Position numbers and translations under genes: made by a program
Origin: Gigantopelta aegis
Lineage: Eukaryota > Mollusca > Gastropoda > Neomphalida > Peltospiridae
Length of the DNA: 64,000 nt
Direction: 5' to 3'
Assembly: GCF_016097555.1 (NCBI RefSeq)
Contig: NC_054702.1
Location: forward strand, 110,585,014 to 110,649,013
The notes under the pieces: model-generated
Told to the model about the DNA's origin: nothing
Database searches by the model: none
What the model saw: the letters and a program-made list of their open reading frames with translations, nothing else
Shown: piece by piece, positions 31,531-44,170 of the stretch
Layout of the letters: each line of letters opens with the position of its first letter
Position numbering within the stretch: position 1 is the stretch's first letter

Positions 31531-31789
31531 TCACATACCCGGTTCCTACGGTCCTGTACAATCCTCAAATGCTATCAGTTGGTTCAGAAACATATTTGTT
31601 CTGTTCTAACCAACAACAACAAAAAAAAAATATTAAAAAAAAAAGAAGAAAGAAGAAAGGAATATTACCATTCGACATTTGGTCAAGAAAGGGAAACCTG
31701 CCTCTTAGGCCACTTTTGCAAGATCGTTTAAATTAACTTTCCCATAGAAAGGACAATAAATACCACGACTTTTGATATACATGTACTAG

Positions 31790-31998
31790 CAGGCCCGTAC
31801 GCAGGGGCGGGGTGGGGGGTGGGGGGATGTGCGACGGGTGTGTACGCACCCCCCCCCCCAAATTACTAAAGGTCCACTTTTCTCTATTAAATTTAAATAA
31901 TGTTACGTAATCGTTGTTTTGAGGGGTTATTTTTATGCTGATTGGTCCCATCACGAGCAATTCGCACCCACCCATTAAAAATCCTGCGTACGGGCCTG
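31790..31998. mobile_element. MITE with 16-bp perfect TIR
   Basis: The left end is CAGGCCCGTACGCAGG and the right end CCTGCGTACGGGCCTG, a perfect inverted pair. It is flanked by ACTAG on both sides (5-bp TSD). At 209 bp it is non-coding. CAGG termini suggest a hAT-related element, though hAT usually makes 8-bp duplications. Confidence 0.88.
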
Positions 31999-33086
31999 AC
32001 TAGTATTTCATTACACATTGATTGGGACGGCGAAACAACCTCGGGCATCCTTCGACGGCGATCGATCCTGGCTACGCACGACACATTGCACTTAAAGCGA
32101 ATGCTCTACCAACGAACTCCGTCCCGCCCCCATAACTTTGAACAATGCTCTTTCGGATCCAGAGGTATTCAATTACACTTATATTGACCAACCCATGTAT
32201 ATTACTAACCGTAATCTTTTACCGCTAATGTATGTGCATACAATGTCATGTATGATTATGTACAATATCGTATGCCTCAACAGGCGGAAAACCAGGCGTG
32301 GTTTAATAATAGTGTACTTCAGGTTTCTGACATTGTACCTATTAATAGAAGCACTTAATTATGTATGCATAACTTTTGAAAAGTACCCGCTGTTTTTATT
32401 AAACACATGTATAGCGCGCAATTAATAAGACACGCTCATTTAAATTTACCTGTATAAAATCACGCTATTACTGTCAATCAAAAAGTTTTCCGCCTTATGA
32501 TTGGCTGTGTCACAATACAATCGTCAATTTTTTTAGTCCACTATAGGTTTCAATATCGTTTATTAGTTTTGTTTTAGTGTTTAAACATGTACAGATATTA
32601 ATATATTTGACGAATGAAATAGTAAGCTACAAAATAAAGATAAACAAATACAATAAGGTTTGTGTTAAAACATATTCTTCACAAATGAGACATTTTATTT
32701 CTACACCAGTAAATTATTGGCGAACATATTCATGTATAAACGTAAATATAGACTTGCTGTAAGTCTCTTATAATATGAGAAATGTCTTAAAGTGATTGGT
32801 TATGTTCATACAGGAGTTACGTGGTAGGAGCAAAGCATTGTGAACTGATGAAATTAATTAAAACACCGAAAAAAGGTTCTTAAAAATATAAAGAAATATT
32901 TATTTGTTTTCTTTTCTTTATTTATTTTTTTTCTTCTTATTATTATTATAATTTTTATCAATATTTTGTGCTTTTATTTAATTTTTTTGTTGGTATTTTC
33001 AATATTTTATTTTTTCCACAAGGAAAAAGTTGAAGGACATACCATATACAGGTGGTGGTGGCTCACGGGCGTAGGAAGGTGCCAAA

Positions 33087-33088
<2 letters not shown>

Positions 33089-33177
<89 letters not shown>
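33089..33177. repeat. (GT)n microsatellite, ~44 units
   Basis: The longest pure dinucleotide run in the window. Confidence 0.97.
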
Positions 33178-33178
<1 letters not shown>

Positions 33179-33779
33179 TGGGGCACACAGACACACATAG
33201 ATATAAATACATGTAAAAAATATATATAAAGACCATCACTGCTGCTACAAAGTGTGGCTAGTTCTTTTAGTTCGTACTAGTTTATAACGAACGGAAATAC
33301 AATAATCATTCAGAATCTACCAGGAAACAAGATTGTGCCTGAGGTGAAGATCATTCACAAAACAAAACAAGCCTACTGCCATCGGTCCAAACTCCGTAAT
33401 AATCACCATTTCAAAGTTTTTGGTATGTAGGCCTAAGGTATTGGGCAGTATTAGAAAGGTGGGGATGTAAAAAAAAACCCACACGTTTATTTAGTTCCTT
33501 CGAAGACCCTTATTATTGTGGCTGATGCTGTCCTCTCTTTCCCTACCGATATGTTTTGAAGCTCCACTAGTCATTTTAGCCTAGCTACAACTCTGGGGTG
33601 AATAAAAGAAACTTATGTGTATATGTGTGATATAGGCCATTGATTTCATCTTTTAACGTTTTTCACCTAGTAATGTTAGAATATCATCATTAAATATGTC
33701 TAATTAATGTCAGAGTTAAAAGCAACACAAGAAAGCGATGAAGTATTATTTGTATGTTAAAAAACTAACAAAACGAAAC

Positions 33780-33998
33780 ACACACTGTTTTTTTTAGATA
33801 GAAAATCCCAACAAAGTCTAGTAATTAGGCCACGCCCCTTTTTATGTTAGTGGGAGGAAGTAGTTAGGACGTAACAGCCTTCCGTGTGTTCATATCATGG
33901 CGACTCTTTGAAGTCCAAAAGTCTGCAGGTAAATTATGGATCGGATGTAAAACTGAAAATGTAGCTGCACACAAGTGTTTTTCTTCTTCTCAAGAGCC
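33780..33998 (+). promoter_or_regulatory. 5' flank/5' UTR of the NHS-like gene
   Basis: A CCACGCCCC box lies at about 33830, followed by TTTTTATGTTAG and CTTCCGTGTGTTCATATCATGG. No open frame continues upstream in frame with a better ATG. Promoter status is inferred from position only. Confidence 0.35.
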
Positions 33999-34281
33999 AT
34001 GCCTCTTCCCGTTCGAATCGTGGAGCCCATTATTTTGGGCCGTAAGGCGGACGAAATCGAAGAAAGTGAGGATATTGTGGCGGCCCAGATAGCGGTAACT
34101 CAGCACACCGTGTTGGGCGCGTTGGTTCAACTGGCGACTCTCGTGCGACATGCAGACGACCTTTTCTGTGATCTTACCGACGAGTGTCAGAAGATTTTCG
34201 ACAGGACCGAGCTCATCACCCACAAAATCAACATTTGCACTGATATAATACGTCAGCTGGATTCGAAGAAAGTTAAAATAC
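33999..34281 (+). CDS. NHS: NHS-family protein, first coding exon (WAVE-homology domain)
   Basis: ATG at 33999 gives MPLPVRIVEP; the exon runs 94 codons plus one base to a strong donor (C|GTAAGT at 34282). The WAVE-homology domain binds the Abi/HSPC300 part of the WAVE complex. NHS proteins use it to influence actin at cell edges and junctions. As I recall them, NHS starts MPFAKRIVEP and WASF starts MPLVKRNI(D/E)P. LVRHADDLF here resembles NHS LARHA..LF, and the end QLDSKK matches the ALDPKQ/QLDPKE position of both. The middle (GRKADEIEESEDIVAAQIAV) is more divergent than expected for WASF, so NHS-like is preferred. An exon ending at this point fits the known NHS gene structure with a very long first intron. 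No later exon is visible in the window. Confidence 0.7.
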
Positions 34282-34648
34282 GTAAGTTTTTAAAACTTTA
34301 TAATAATTAATTTTGCACTTGCAGAAAGCAAAAGGTGTTTTTAATGTTATTAAAAATTTAAATTGACATTCAAAATTATAGAGGCTATGGATCTGAATCA
34401 AAATCCATTTGTGGTAATGTACCCTTTACACAGTATTTGTAATACGATTATTACACAATGCATAATTTAATTTGATTTAATAATAAAAAAAATATTCTAA
34501 AACAACTAAAAGTTACATTCACAAGTGCCAGGAATTGAATATTCAGATATAGTAGAGTTCAAAACTTATTAATTTAAATATTTACACTTGTTTGGTCAAA
34601 AATCACTTCCTGGTAGTGGTCACTGTTCCTACTGTCATCACTAGAATA

Positions 34649-34850
34649 TTTCATTTCAGTTTATTTCCGTGCTTATCATGAGCTAAGCTTTGTGTGGACA
34701 GGCAGAAGTATGAATAGATATCAGCTTACTGTAGCTAGAGCTGGGATGTCTGTCCCCTTCAAATTCATTTTGGGCAGGAGCAGGTTCAGGGATGCGAACC
34801 CAGTACCTGTCAGCCTTAAGTCCAGTGACTTAACCACTGAGGTGTCTCTA
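34649..34850 (-). mobile_element. Degenerate tRNA-type SINE, antisense
   Basis: It begins TTTCATTTCAGTTTATTTCC then GTGCTTAT, and ends with the inverted head: GCGAACCCAGTACCTGTCAG and CTTAACCACTGAGG. Same family as 35338-35577. Confidence 0.7.
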
Positions 34851-35337
34851 GAATAAATCAATATGTGCTGGTATGCACAGGTTGTTAGGCATATTAACAG
34901 TGACTGCTGTGTGTTACATACAGATATATATGTAACGTGGTATTTATTACAGATGTGATCTATGTAATTAATATGTATGTATTCAATGATTTTAGAATAT
35001 TACATTATTTGTTAACATGAGCTTTAATTTTTATTTTTTTCATAGAAACTATTTTTAAATTTTATATGTAATTTTGAGTACAAATACAGTACTCTATTAT
35101 GTGAAATTTTAGATAAAACCCCCTAAACTATGGAGCATAAACAAACCCATTTAGTAGTTAGTACCGCTATACTAAAACTGCTTTCAAAGGAAGCCCTTTT
35201 CTTATTCACAGGTGCATTTACAAACATTAATAAATAAATACCTATGTACATGTAAATAGGAATATTTGCACCTTTAGAATGATTCCAAAATTTTTGACAT
35301 TGTCCAGTACTTGAGTGTCATCACTGACATGTGTATT

Positions 35338-35577
35338 TCATTTCATTTCAACTTATTTTCGTGCTTATATCCAATTACGGTTCACACTGTCCTGAGCACA
35401 CACGCCTCAGCTATCTGGCTTAGCTGTCCAAGACTGGGTTAGTTGTTAGTGATTAGTGAGAGAGAAGAGGGTGTAGTGGCCTTAACTTGCTTTGGGTTGG
35501 CACCACTACCGGGCTGCGAACCCTATACCTACCAGCCTATAGTTCGATGGCTTAACCACTGAGCCACTAAGGCCGGT
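35338..35577 (-). mobile_element. tRNA-type SINE, antisense, well preserved
   Basis: Read on the minus strand, the head GGCCTTAGTGGCTCAGTGGT and TAAGCCATCG is followed by box-B-like GGGTTCGCAGCCC and TAAGGCCACTACACC. The tail is AATTGGATATAAGCACGAAA. Related copies: 1612, 27549, 34649. Confidence 0.85.
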
Positions 35578-35996
35578 ATACAGTAATCTCTGGTGTCACT
35601 CCTCCGTGTTTTACCAAGTGATTAATGCCACTCATCTAATTAAACAAATCTACCCTTGTAACCAGGCACTTGGAGCAATCAACCATACAAACAACTCAAC
35701 CTGAGCTTGCCACAGTCAAACTGTACAGCTGTTGACAAGAGACTGTTTTTAAATAGTATCAAATATTCTTTGGGTTTCTTATTTTGAAAGAGCTCTTAGC
35801 AAGTGATCATGAAGATACAGTAGGTGAAATGGATTTGTAGTAAGCAGATATTACACATCACTGACAGCCGACAGTAATTGCTGGTACAAAGAGGTTGTGA
35901 CTAAGGGTGTCCTACCTCCTGAAGATGACAGGTCTGGGTTTTTTGGTTTTTTCTATTAATTAATTAATAATATTTTTCACTTTGTGTTTAATTGGT

Positions 35997-36245
35997 GGGA
36001 TCTAGCCCAGTGGTAAAGTGCTAGCCTGATGCATGGATGGTCAAGGATTGATCTCTTTTGGTGGGCCCATTGGGCTATTTCTCATTCCAGCCAGTGCACC
36101 ATGACTGATATATGAAAGGTTGTGGTATGTGCTATCTTGTCTGTGGGATAGTGCATATAAAAGATCCCTTGTTACTAATGGAAAAATGTAGCAGGTTTCC
36201 ACTCTATTACCAAATGTTTGACATCCAATGGCTGATGATTCAGGA
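35997..36245 (+). mobile_element. SINE, 3'-truncated
   Basis: The head is GTGGGATCTAGCCCAGTGGT with AAAGTGCTAGCC and box-B-like AAGGATTGATC. The core is GGGATAGTGCATATAAAAGA. It ends at TTGACATCCAATGGCTGATG, without the usual GTGCTCTAGTGG tail. Confidence 0.85.
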
Positions 36246-37544
36246 CATAAACTTTGAATTTTTCAGACAACCAATATGTCGTTCATGTGGTTTTAATGTT
36301 TACACAAACAATTTTCTTCAGTAGTTAGATACAAATAAAAAGGTTAATGGCCAACAATAATCAAACGAGAATCTTAAGATAAATTATTTTCATAGCTTTT
36401 CTCCATCAAATTTCATGTCATAAATAAGAAAATATATTTGTGTGCTAGGAGTCAGGACTAGCTTGAAAGCTGCCAGATGAAAATAAAATGAAGTTTGTCT
36501 GTCCTAACCTGTCTGATCCATGAACATCGATAGTGTCAAAATCTGTTTTGACCTCTTTTGGGGAAGATTTGTTTTGTAAAATAATGATAACTAATTTCAA
36601 TTTAGGCTTAAACTAGTGTAATACTGATCTGTAGATGATATTTGTTAAAGATTTTAAAACATTGATATAATTTAACCAAAATCAGTTTCGATTTGTTGTA
36701 AATTAGAAATTTTGTAAAATGCTATTAAAAGTAATGAGAAAACTATTTTCTCACGACAGTGGCACAAGATCTCGCACACCGTGGTGCATGTTCATAATAC
36801 ATGGTACATGCTCTTGTGACTGGCAAAATGTGTTTTAAACTAAATCAGTCTAATAGTAGCTGCCCAGGTACCTTCGCATGAGCATTAGCATGCTTTGACA
36901 GTCACAAAGTTAATATTACAGGACTAGAATGCCATCGTGTTTGCTATTAATAGATCCAATTCAGTTGAAAGAAGCTATACAAGTGTTGAACTCGGCGAAA
37001 ATCCCTAATTGGCCGACTTACTCCGATTGGCTTGGATTAGCGGTGAGAGATTTTCATGACACCTGTCTATTATTTTTTAAAAACATATTTTGTTTTCATC
37101 ATTGTCATTAAATTGCATCGGTATATAATATAATCTAAAAAACTACCCATAAAACTCCTCTAATGTGCTAAAAACACCGGATATCGTGACGTCAGAAGTT
37201 TGAGAATTTCAACAAACTTTCCTAAATTGTAAATATGTCAGTAGCGTTTTACAACAAAAGTTGATAATTGTTATGAAGAAAATAGCTGGACACATTGAAC
37301 GATGGAGGCAAAGCTGGTTAGAACAGTACCATCAAACACATATGACATACATCTAGGTCAGGGATTTTCCACTGCACCCAGTTTTCCAAGACATTAATGG
37401 TGTTAGCTACAACACATTTGTTTGGATTATCTGACGAGGGATTTCTGCTTTTGCACGAATGAACGATCCTTCATTTATGTTCCTATTGGTTTTGCATAAC
37501 CGACAGACAAACAACAAAATCGTGCATGCCAAATTTTATGCCCT

Positions 37545-37602
37545 GTGATTAATAAATCAATGTGCTCTAGTGGTGTCATTAAACAAAGCAAACTATCTTT
37601 GT
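37545..37602 (+). mobile_element. SINE 3' tail fragment
   Basis: TTAATAAATCAATGTGCTCT and AGTGGTGTCATTAAACAAAG: the 3' end shared by copies at 54158, 57766 and 60649. Confidence 0.75.
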
Positions 37603-37654
37603 ATTTAAATATTTAGTTAGGGGTCCAAGAGATTTCTTTACAATTCTCACTCCC

Positions 37655-37685
37655 CCTCCACCCCCCCCCCCCCCCCCCCCCCCCC
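37655..37685. repeat. Poly(C) tract
   Basis: CTCCACCC followed by more than 20 C. Confidence 0.95.
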
Positions 37686-38349
37686 AGGCCACAGAAATCG
37701 TAGGTCTGCTTTTGGACATGGTCATGGAATTACACTAATGTCATTGGAATAGATGCAAAAGTTCAAAGAACCCAATCAGGGTTTTCACTGGAAACAGTTT
37801 TATTGAACTAATTTTCAGAAAATAACCAACACAAAAACCACCAATATTTAATATAAATGTAAAATATCACCCTAGATTTTTAACCACTTGTACTTGTTAT
37901 TCCATGAGGTACCTAGTTTTATTAGTGTACAATGTATCTCAATAAAGCTGGAAGCTAGACATTTATGCATGTCGGTTACACTTGTCTGTGGTTTACCCAG
38001 TAATCACTGTTACACAGTTGACATGGGAGATGAATGACTTTAATCGTGAGTTTGACAGTCTGCTGATATTCAACAATAAACATATACAGTTTTCATACGG
38101 AACATAATCTACAGGTACCTTCTTTGCGTGATGTAAATGTAATTCCCCACACATCACATTTGTCATGGGTAACAAAATAGCACCAATTCCTTTTCTTTTT
38201 AACTTGAGATTCATTTATGGTTTGTTTGGGTTTTTTTTTTTTTCAACATGTCGCCTATTTATTTTTACATGTATATTAAACGACATGTGATAACGTCATT
38301 TAGGAATATTTATAATTGGTATAAAGATTTTAAAAAGAAATACACCAAC

Positions 38350-38600
38350 AGTTTCAACCCTTGAAACTTTTGTCATCGGCAATTGCTGAAAGACTGAAAA
38401 AGGTCCTTCCAAAACATATTAATGAAGACCAAACTGGCTTTATGGCAAACAGATATACTGGTAACAACATCCGTTTATTATACTTTAGCTCTTATGGATA
38501 AAAACCATCCAAATATCAAAGGTCTTTCCATCAATAATGAACATCTCCTTATGACACAATATGCAGGTGACACTGAGTTCATTCTTTTTTTTTATTTATT
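38350..38600 (+). pseudogene. LINE reverse transcriptase fragment with internal deletion
   Basis: AIAERLKKVLPKHINEDQTG and FMANRYTGNNIRLLY match the finger region of L1-like LINE RT (consensus DQTGF..GR...NIR). They are followed without the palm's first aspartate block by IKGLSINNEHLLMTQYAGDT, which corresponds to the YADDT motif with D changed to G. About 150-200 codons between the two are missing. It is a dead fragment lying in the NHS-like intron. Confidence 0.8.
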
Positions 38601-39455
38601 CATTATTTTTAAATTTTTTATGGTATTCATTACATTTTTTTTTTTAATAATTTGGATGTACATGTATTTAATGTTAATGCAGGGATTATCCAGGTATTCT
38701 GCGACACTGAATATAGGCCCCTCTTAAAAGAAGTGGCATTGAAAACTCCCAGTTTGATGTGTAAAAATATTTTTTGTAATTATGTCTGCTCTGATAAATG
38801 ATTTGAACAGTGGTGTATTGCATGAAATCATGTAACATTTCAAAAATATTACTTTTTCAAATCAATGTGCAATGTGATTAATAATAAACCCTGTCCAAAT
38901 TAGCCAAGTGCTATTTAAAAAAAAAAAAAAATATAGTGGCTACAACATTCAGTAGTTGGCTAATAGAGTGTTGTTTAAATTGGCCACTTTTGAATACTTT
39001 TTAAGGATATACTCGGCATGTGAAAATTGGCTAAAATAAATGTATTCTTTCCAGTGTGAGTCCTGAAACCTCACTAAATTATTTAAGAATGAAATCCTTG
39101 TTAAAAGCTTGCAATAGACACACATGTATATAATTACATGTGTACATGCACATGGGCATTTCTATTTATTTAGTGTCTGCTGATTTCAGTTTTTTGTTGT
39201 AGTCTAATTATCATTGCTATTTGTACTTGCAGCCTTTATTTTTATTTAGCATGTTGAGTAGACATTATGTTTAGTTTGTGGTGGTTTTTTTAGGTTTTTA
39301 AAACATATTGTCAACTTCCCACAATCTTCTCATTTCCTTTTCCGATTGCATTGTGGAATAAGATACATATATGTTACCAGTAATTGGTTCTTTTCTGCAG
39401 CTCACTTTCGTTTTGTAATTACTGCCAATTACCCCAGTCCATGTCATACAAAGAA

Positions 39456-39600
39456 TGACTGATGTGTGCGTGTGTGTATGCACATGTATATGTGTGTGCA
39501 CATGTATATATGTGCACACATGTATGTGTGTGCATGTGTATGTGTAAATGTGTATGCATGATGTGTGTGAGTTTTTGTGTGTATATTTGTGGTGGTTATG
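39456..39600 (+). repeat. TG/CA-rich degenerate simple repeat
   Basis: Alternating TGTGTG, CACATGTATA and TGTGTGCATG words without a fixed unit. Confidence 0.8.
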
Positions 39601-40279
39601 GGGATGTTTATATGTGGTGTAATAATTATTGTTTACTCAGTATAAATTACAAATAATACATGTAAATGCCAGCAGATGGTATATTATACGGCATCAGTTT
39701 AATACCTTCACAGCAGCCTAGATCTAGCCCAGTAACCACTTTCTTTGTTAAACAAACATACTTGAGTGGTATGTTGTTACGGACTGCATGCATGTATATT
39801 GTATGAGTAGCCACTTTGTACTCTTTCAAGACTACATGCTGGGTGTACTGTTAAAGATTTCATGTATATTGTATGATGCATATAATATCTTTGAATTAAA
39901 TCTTTATAATATTTCTTACTTTGCACCTGTCAACTGAAGTCACCTGTTTAGGTACAAAAGTAATATTGGTATTTGAAGGTTGGCTTAAGTCTAAAAAAAG
40001 AAGAGAGAATAGAGAGAAATTATACAGCTTAATAATGTTTTTATGAACTTAATTAAAATTTTGTTAAAGTACATGTATATGGCTATAAAGACAAATTTGA
40101 ATTCTGTTTTTATCTACTGATCCACAAAGAAAATGAATTAAAAAACTGGCTTAGCAGTGTTTATTGCAATTTTCCCTTCACACTAGAACCCTATGTTACT
40201 ACATGTGTGTATTTAATAATAATAATTACCAGTTGACTGGCACCTAACAGTAATAGCTACTGATTGAACAGTATTCCAT

Positions 40280-40770
40280 TGTCATGAACCAAGCATTCCC
40301 CTCCGTTCTTGGCAAAATGCTGCTTTACTCATATTGCTATTACACTGTCTGTACAAGTAACTGTCATGAACCAAACATTTCCCTCCGTTCTTGGCAAAAT
40401 GCTGCTTTACTCATATTGCTATTACACTGTCTGTACAAGTAACTGTCATGAACCAAGCATTCCCCTCCGTTCTTGGCAAAATGCTGCTTTACTCGTATTG
40501 CTATTACACTGTCTGTACAAGTGACTGTCATGAACCAAGCATTCCCCTCCGTTCCTGACAAAATGCTGCTTTACTCGTATTGCTATTACACTGTCATGAA
40601 CCAAGCATTCCCCTCTGTTCTTGGCAAAATGCTGCTTTACTCGTATTGCTATTACACTGTCTGTACAAGTGACTGTCATCAACCAAGCATTCCCCTACGT
40701 TCTTGACAGAATGCTGCTTTACTCGTATTGCTATTACACTGTCTGTACAAGTGACTCATGAACCAAGCTG
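40280..40770 (+). repeat. 82-bp minisatellite, ~6 copies
   Basis: Units begin TGTCATGAACCAAGCATTCC and contain TTGGCAAAATGCTGCTTTAC and CTATTACACTGTCTGTACAA. Copies start at 40280, 40362, 40444, 40526, 40592 and 40674. The 40526 unit is 66 bp, having lost CTGTACAAGTGACTGT-like sequence. Confidence 0.95.
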
Positions 40771-41464
40771 GAACTACTTAATAAGAGACCTCTAAAACTT
40801 GAAAATTTATGTAAAGCATTTATGAGTTATGCAAATTGATTGCCTTGCAATAAATGTTTTAATATTTTTGAAATGTTACATTATTTCATGCCTAGCACCA
40901 TTTCAGGAGAATGATCTCCAAGTCACCTTGGTTTTACTCATGGTGAAGATTGTTAAATACCTGGTGCATAACCATTTAATTACAATAACAAGAAACTCGC
41001 AGACTGGCTATTGAAAACCTATGTATTGAGCTAATATTATTGATTTTCCATTGATGATAGCAAACAGTCCTTTGATCACCATATTTCAATAGTATTTGTA
41101 GTGGGTTTGTCAACTGCTAGACATGATAAAAATAAACGTTATAAACTGATTAACTATTACAAAGTATTAGTGTTTGAAGTATGTGCAAATCGGATTGTAA
41201 TTAAAGTTGTTTAAATCCAAATGTTTGCATGTACTTAACTAAGAATTGGAGTAATACAACCCGGTGACTGTCTTTTAAGCTTTAGTTTATATTTGTTAAA
41301 TTGTTTAAATCTGTTTCTTTAAAGCTTTATCTTGTATGGTCCTAAATTTAATTTTCTTTACCATAATATTGTATGAATTCATTAGATTAGTAACTTGAAA
41401 CCTGAGTGAAATGTTTGTTACCGGTGTGCAACTACATACATGCATGTGCAGACCAATACATACA

Positions 41465-41785
41465 AGTATGTACATGTATGTACATGCACGTCATGTGGTT
41501 ATACCGTGAACATATTTATTATATGTAAGTAACACACTTGCTAAATGTACATGTATGTACATGCACGTCATGTGGTTATACCGTGAACATATTTATTATA
41601 TGTAAGTAACACACTTGCTAAATGTACATGTATGTACATGCACGTCATGTGGTTATACCGTGAACATATTTATTATATGTAAGTAACACACTTGCTAAAT
41701 GTACATGTATGTACATGCACGTCATGTGGTTATACCGTGAACATATTTATTATATGTAAGTAACACACTTGCTAAATGTACAAGT
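41465..41785 (+). repeat. 77-bp minisatellite, ~4 copies, near-identical
   Basis: TGCACGTCATGTGG occurs at 41485, 41562, 41639 and 41716, always 77 bp apart. The unit contains a palindromic GTACATGTATGTACATG and GTAAGTAACACACTTGC. Near-identity suggests recent expansion. Confidence 0.96.
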
Positions 41786-42049
41786 GGTTAACTTACAGCA
41801 TGTATCACACAGCCAGACACTTGTTATTGGAATTTACCTTAGCAATTGGTGTGATCGATGGTGACACTAATAGACTAATCATTTTAATCAATAGAACTTT
41901 GACCTGCAAATTAATGTTGCTATCGTAGGTGAATAAGGCAGACAAAAATGTATATTAAGTCATGAGGGAAGTTTGTAGTTCTAACTAGAAAGCGATGACA
42001 GACGAAATGTTTCTATATTACTTTTCAGTGTAATGATCACCCATGACCT

Positions 42050-43070
42050 CAATACATTTGGCTCATTTCTCTTTCAAGCTACTGATGACAGCAAAATATA
42101 ACTTTCTGGCTGGCCCATCAATCACCATTCCATTGCAGTCTTCATACTTTCATTATCTTAAAACAAGATACTTACTAAGGAAGATTTTGGATACTAATAC
42201 TTTTTAATAATAATAATAATAATAATAATAAAAATTCACTTGAGTCCAAATCTGGGCTATAGGGTGGGTGTTTAAACTGCTTGAAGCCACATAAATTTGC
42301 AGATTGCAGCAAACAGCAATTCTCCACTGGAACATTGTCATGGAGTTGCTGGATGCTAGTGGTCAGCATCACTATAGTCTTTTTTAATTGATTGCTTGTT
42401 TCAATTGTGTTATCAAATTAGCATAATTGGCACCAATGATTGTAGTTTTTGGAGGCATATAGTCAACCATTAGAGCTCCTTTTGGCATCCCAGAAAACAG
42501 TTGCCAAATTGAGCCTGTTCATGGTTGAGTTTGAAACTTTGGTGCCGGAGAGCTGTGGTGCTTCAACTGCATCTACAGATTCCTGTTTGAATTCAGGATC
42601 CCAGTGGTAAGGCCATGTTTCATCACCTGTAACCAACCATGAATGAAATGTCTTTGGGGCTTCATTGTACAAGTCTAGGAGCTCGTAATTTGACTTCCAT
42701 CCATTGATGTCGATTTTGCGTTGAGAGTTGGTGGGATACCTATCTAGCAAACACTTTAAATAAACTCAGATGTTCACACATTATGTTAAAAATGCTGCCA
42801 TGTGATATTGCACACATTGGCTATTTCATCTATCTTCATATGATGATCCTGTATTATCAAAGCCTCAACTTATCAATCATTTGATTATTGATGGCTTCAG
42901 ATAGTCTTCCTGACTCTTGTCCTTGCTTGAATTCAGCAGACCATTTTGAATTAAAAAAATAATTGGGTGATCCATCAGCATATATGTACCAAACTTATGA
43001 ATTTCAGTAGCATTTTACCTTCTTTGGTAAGAAAGTTGATGATGACTCTGTTCAAATTCATGGTTTCATT
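42050..43070 (-). pseudogene. Decayed mariner (DD34D-type) transposon
   Basis: Minus-strand pieces match a mariner transposase in order: an N-terminal NRVIINFLTKEG at about 43055, an open segment at 42750-42463 with FHSWLVTGDETWPYHWDPEF (first catalytic D), a later LHDNVPVE (second D), and HPPYSPDLDSSEF where the third D is replaced by E. Reading frame is lost several times, and an (ATA)n run at 42208-42233 follows the third motif. The TIRs could not be fixed. It is an old copy of a plain DNA transposon. Confidence 0.85.
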
Positions 43071-44170
43071 GGGGTAGGTTATTATTGCGTTGAAGAATAT
43101 TTTGTAAATTTATACAAACAAGAAGAGTTGTGTTATAGATAGGACAGTTTATTGAAGGAACAAGTTTTTAGAAACAAATCAAACATGTGATAGTATACTT
43201 GAAACATTGGTTACTGTTACTATTAGAAAGAAAAGTTTGTGAATATTTATTTTTAAAAATTCTATAATTTCTTAATATCCATTTTCGTGACTATATTCTT
43301 TTTTAAAAACTTTAGCATTGCAATCCATCTAATCATCAAAAGGCTCATAGTCTGGTAGTGGTGATGATGAAAAAGCACATTGCATCTCATTTAAAGATTT
43401 TTAGCTGTTGGAGGCAAAAAACTACTTAAAAGCCATTCAGTTTGATTACTTTATAATATTGTAATTGGGCTATCAGTGTAAATGGTTTAGCAACAATGGT
43501 CCACATGGTCCTCTATATTGTACTGCTTTGTCCAACACTCCATTATAAGATGATAAATTTGACCATATGTTGAAAAAATCAATCTAATGTATGTTACAGC
43601 TGTGTTGAATGACGGTTTCATGTGTCAATATAACCTGAACTAACAGTAGCACATGCGTGACAAACAGGCACAAGTTCTTAACAACTTCAACTGCAAGATA
43701 TATCAATACTAAAGTGTCCAGATTCTTATTTTATGAATAATACTGTACATTTAGTATTCATGAACAAGTTATCTTCTCTTTACAATTATTGTATAACACA
43801 GCTGAGGGCTGTTTCACTTAGATGATCACGTGAGAGGGGTTTTTTCTTTCTGAAAAGTAGAATAAAAATATAAATGATTACAATCAAATGTGGTATCAAC
43901 AAATGCCCTCTAAAGGCAAGTGACTGCTTAATACAGGTCAGTTTATACCTCAGTATTAAGATGACGTCTTAATAGTTGGCTGTTTGAGCTATTTTGATGT
44001 GTATATTAGAAAAATCCAAAACTCTATAATAAAACACAATCTCATTCAAAAAGTTCGATTTCTCTGTTTGACTTTTAAAAATTACTTCCCAATAATGTTT
44101 TAAAATGTAAATGAAATGTTTACTGCTAATATTAAATATATATATATATATGTGGCATGTCCAGGCAAAC

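Noticed and set aside
33999-34281. WASF/WAVE family assignment
   Set aside because: The start and QLD.K landmarks fit, but IVEP, RHADDLF and the divergent middle fit the NHS family better. Kept as the main alternative.
36929-37111. Short open frame with IDPIQLKEAIQVLNSAKIPN
   Set aside because: Protein-like in composition, but only 60 codons, without recognisable homology or good splice context. Not supported as an exon.
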